Shown: positions 62,563 to 64,000 of the stretch, in pieces
How the letters are laid out: every line of letters begins with the position of its first letter
Numbering within the stretch: the stretch's first letter is position 1
Source of the DNA: a virus
Virus record (IMG/VR): IMGVR_UViG_3300030085_004590
Span: 40,432-104,431 of that record
Length of the DNA stretch: 64,000 nucleotides
Reading direction: 5' to 3' (one strand)
Position numbers and translations under genes: made by a program
The notes under the pieces: model-generated
The model's database searches: none
What the model saw: the letters and a program-made list of their open reading frames with translations, nothing else
Told to the model about the DNA's origin: nothing

Positions 62563-64000
62563 ATGATTATACATAACCCCATAGTATCAGGTTCACTAAG
62601 GTTCCCATCAGATGAAAATGGTAATTTGATAACATTACAAGTTGTCAATGGTACCCTTGAAACACTAACTTTAAACTCAAGTGGTGTCAACCAAAATGTG
62701 CAACCAGCAGTAAATTACTCTGGTTCATTTACTGGTTCATTCATTGGAGATGGTAGTGGATTAACTGGTCTAACATCTGCTAATAATAATACAATTACAC
62801 TTACTGCAGGAGCTGGATTAGATGGTGGTGGTTCAATTACTCTTAACCAAAGTTCAGATGAAACAATAACATTTACAGTAAGTGATAGTGTTATAAGTGG
62901 TTCTTCTCAAGTAGACCATGATGCAACTACAAACTTTGTTGCAGGAGAACACTTTTTACAATCAGCAATTACAACAGTAGGTACTGTAACAACTGGTAAT
63001 GTTCAAGCAATTTTACCAAGTGGAACTATATCTGGTTCTTCTCAAGTATCTTTAGAAACTGTGACTGGTGGTAGTGGAATCCAATCAGGTTCTATTACAA
63101 ATGCAGATTTAGCAGGTTCAATAGCAAATTCTAAATTAGCAAATTCAAGTATTAGTATTGGTGGTATTAGTTTCTCATTAGGTGATACTGATGCAACACC
63201 GGCATTTGATTTATCGGATGCAACTGGTTACGCAACTTCTAATTTAAGTGGTACGATTACAAACTCTCAGTTGGCTGGTTCTATTGCAAATGGTAAATTA
63301 TCAAATAGTGCTATTACTATAAGTGGAACATCTGTTTCTTTAGGTGGTTCTATAACTGATGAAACTTTATTTGGTGGAGTAGGAGTAGTAACAGGTTCTG
63401 CTCAAATCTCACATGATTCAACAACTGGTTTTGTTGCAAATGAACACATAGACCACTCATCAGTTTCAATTACTGCAGGAACTGGTCTTAATGGTGGTGG
63501 TACAATTGCATCTACAAGAACTTTAAATGTAGATTCAGATTATAAGAATGATTCCTTAAATGCATTTACCGCAAGTAACGCAAATACATCATTAAACGCA
63601 GCAACATCCTCATATTTAACTTCTGTTGACATTTCATCTGATACAAACTTAGCAGTTTCTGATACTGATGAAGTTAATATGATATTAAGTGGAGATACTC
63701 TCTCTGCTGAACTAATTGGTGGTGTTGTTTCAGGTTCAGCACAAATTTCAATCGGTTCAACAACTGGTACTTTAGCAGTAAATAAAGGTGGTACTGGTGC
63801 AACAACCGCAGCAGGAGCAAGGAGTAATTTAGGAGTAGATGCTGCTGGAACAGATAACTCAACCGATGTAACACTTTCAGGTACACCAGATTATATTACA
63901 ATAAGTGGACAAGTAATAACAAGAAATACAATCGATATTGGTGATGATACAAATCTTACCGCAGGAACTGGTATTACTTTAACTGGTGATACTCTTTCAA
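62563..64000 (+). CDS. Tail fibre protein (3' truncated by window end)
   Basis: From the ATG at 62563 (MIIHNPIVSGSLRFPSDENG) the frame stays open to the end of the window, giving at least 479 residues. AAAGGA precedes the start. The sequence has the same repeat units as the two large fibres: GSFTGSFIGDGSGLTG, LAGSIANAKL-type blocks, ITISGTSVSLGGSITDETLF and SSYLTSVDISSDTNLAVSD. NKGGTGATTAAGARSNLG near the end is a widespread phage tail-fibre repeat. It is another fibre whose C-terminal tip is outside the window. Confidence 0.85.
   Translation, partial: MIIHNPIVSGSLRFPSDENGNLITLQVVNGTLETLTLNSSGVNQNVQPAVNYSGSFTGSFIGDGSGLTGLTSANNNTITLTAGAGLDGGGSITLNQSSDETITFTVSDSVISGSSQVDHDATTNFVAGEHFLQSAITTVGTVTTGNVQAILPSGTISGSSQVSLETVTGGSGIQSGSITNADLAGSIANSKLANSSISIGGISFSLGDTDATPAFDLSDATGYATSNLSGTITNSQLAGSIANGKLSNSAITISGTSVSLGGSITDETLFGGVGVVTGSAQISHDSTTGFVANEHIDHSSVSITAGTGLNGGGTIASTRTLNVDSDYKNDSLNAFTASNANTSLNAATSSYLTSVDISSDTNLAVSDTDEVNMILSGDTLSAELIGGVVSGSAQISIGSTTGTLAVNKGGTGATTAAGARSNLGVDAAGTDNSTDVTLSGTPDYITISGQVITRNTIDIGDDTNLTAGTGITLTGDTLS

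Noticed and set aside
71-63886. Many minus-strand open frames of 60-160 codons
   Set aside because: All lie opposite convincing + strand genes, have low-complexity Leu/His/Ser-rich products caused by the codon bias of the sense strand, and lack ribosome sites.
46197-64000. Diversity-generating retroelement acting on the Mtd_N-like fibres
   Set aside because: Mtd-type N termini suggested it, but no reverse transcriptase, template repeat or C-type lectin tip was seen in the window.

Overview
The window is 64 kb of strongly AT-rich, densely packed DNA with every convincing gene on the + strand. It reads as part of the genome of a large T4-like tailed phage (myovirus type). The anchors are a T4-type terminase large subunit (gp17), portal (gp20), prohead protease (gp21), scaffold (gp22), major capsid protein (gp23) and neck/tail-completion proteins (gp13/14/15-like), followed by very large Ser/Thr/Gly-rich tail-fibre genes. 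Both window ends cut through fibre genes. A Bacteroidota (marine flavobacterium-like) host is my best guess. It rests on a BACON-like fibre domain, a membrane protein resembling those of Bacteroidetes phages, a promoter-like motif that fits the Bacteroidetes -7 box, and a phage-borne bS21. This is inference, not proof.

Layout. (1) 1-4553: two fibre genes, the first ending in an S74 intramolecular chaperone. (2) 4587-21820: a 17-kb glycan/sugar island with GT4-, GT2- and GT7-like glycosyltransferases (two GT7 proteins fused to LamG-like domains), a methyltransferase, a cytidylyltransferase-like protein, a radical SAM protein, three SDR epimerases, an RmlC-like epimerase, a split thiamine-diphosphate enzyme, and three paralogous putative glycosyltransferases. 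(3) 21948-27359: one gene for an 1803-residue multi-enzyme protein. (4) 27420-42492: terminase, portal and head assembly. These genes are interleaved with many small proteins that begin with a T4-like capsid-targeting peptide and carry (L/I)-N-E sites expected for the gp21 protease; a phage bS21 gene sits just before the scaffold and capsid genes. (5) 42624-46197: neck and tail completion. (6) 46197-64000: five or six fibre/adhesin genes. They include a 2103-residue fibre with 211-residue tandem modules and a 1791-residue fibre with a blue-copper-like domain and a terminal S74 chaperone.

How it fits together. The head genes are probably read from repeated TATATTTATA elements in the intergenic gaps. 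Strong terminators close the capsid gene and one fibre gene. The prohead protease probably matures the capsid protein, the small head proteins and, most interestingly, the 1803-residue protein. That protein carries a nucleotidyltransferase, an SH3-like region, a zinc ribbon, a basic region, a metallopeptidase, a CCA-adding/poly(A)-polymerase-like domain and a ligase-like KTDG nucleotidyltransferase, with candidate cleavage sites in the linkers. I propose it is a packaged polyprotein whose enzymes are delivered with the DNA. Gene order differs from T4: gp18/gp19 are not between gp17 and gp20, and the neck genes follow gp23.

No tRNA, CRISPR array, integrase or insertion sequence was seen.
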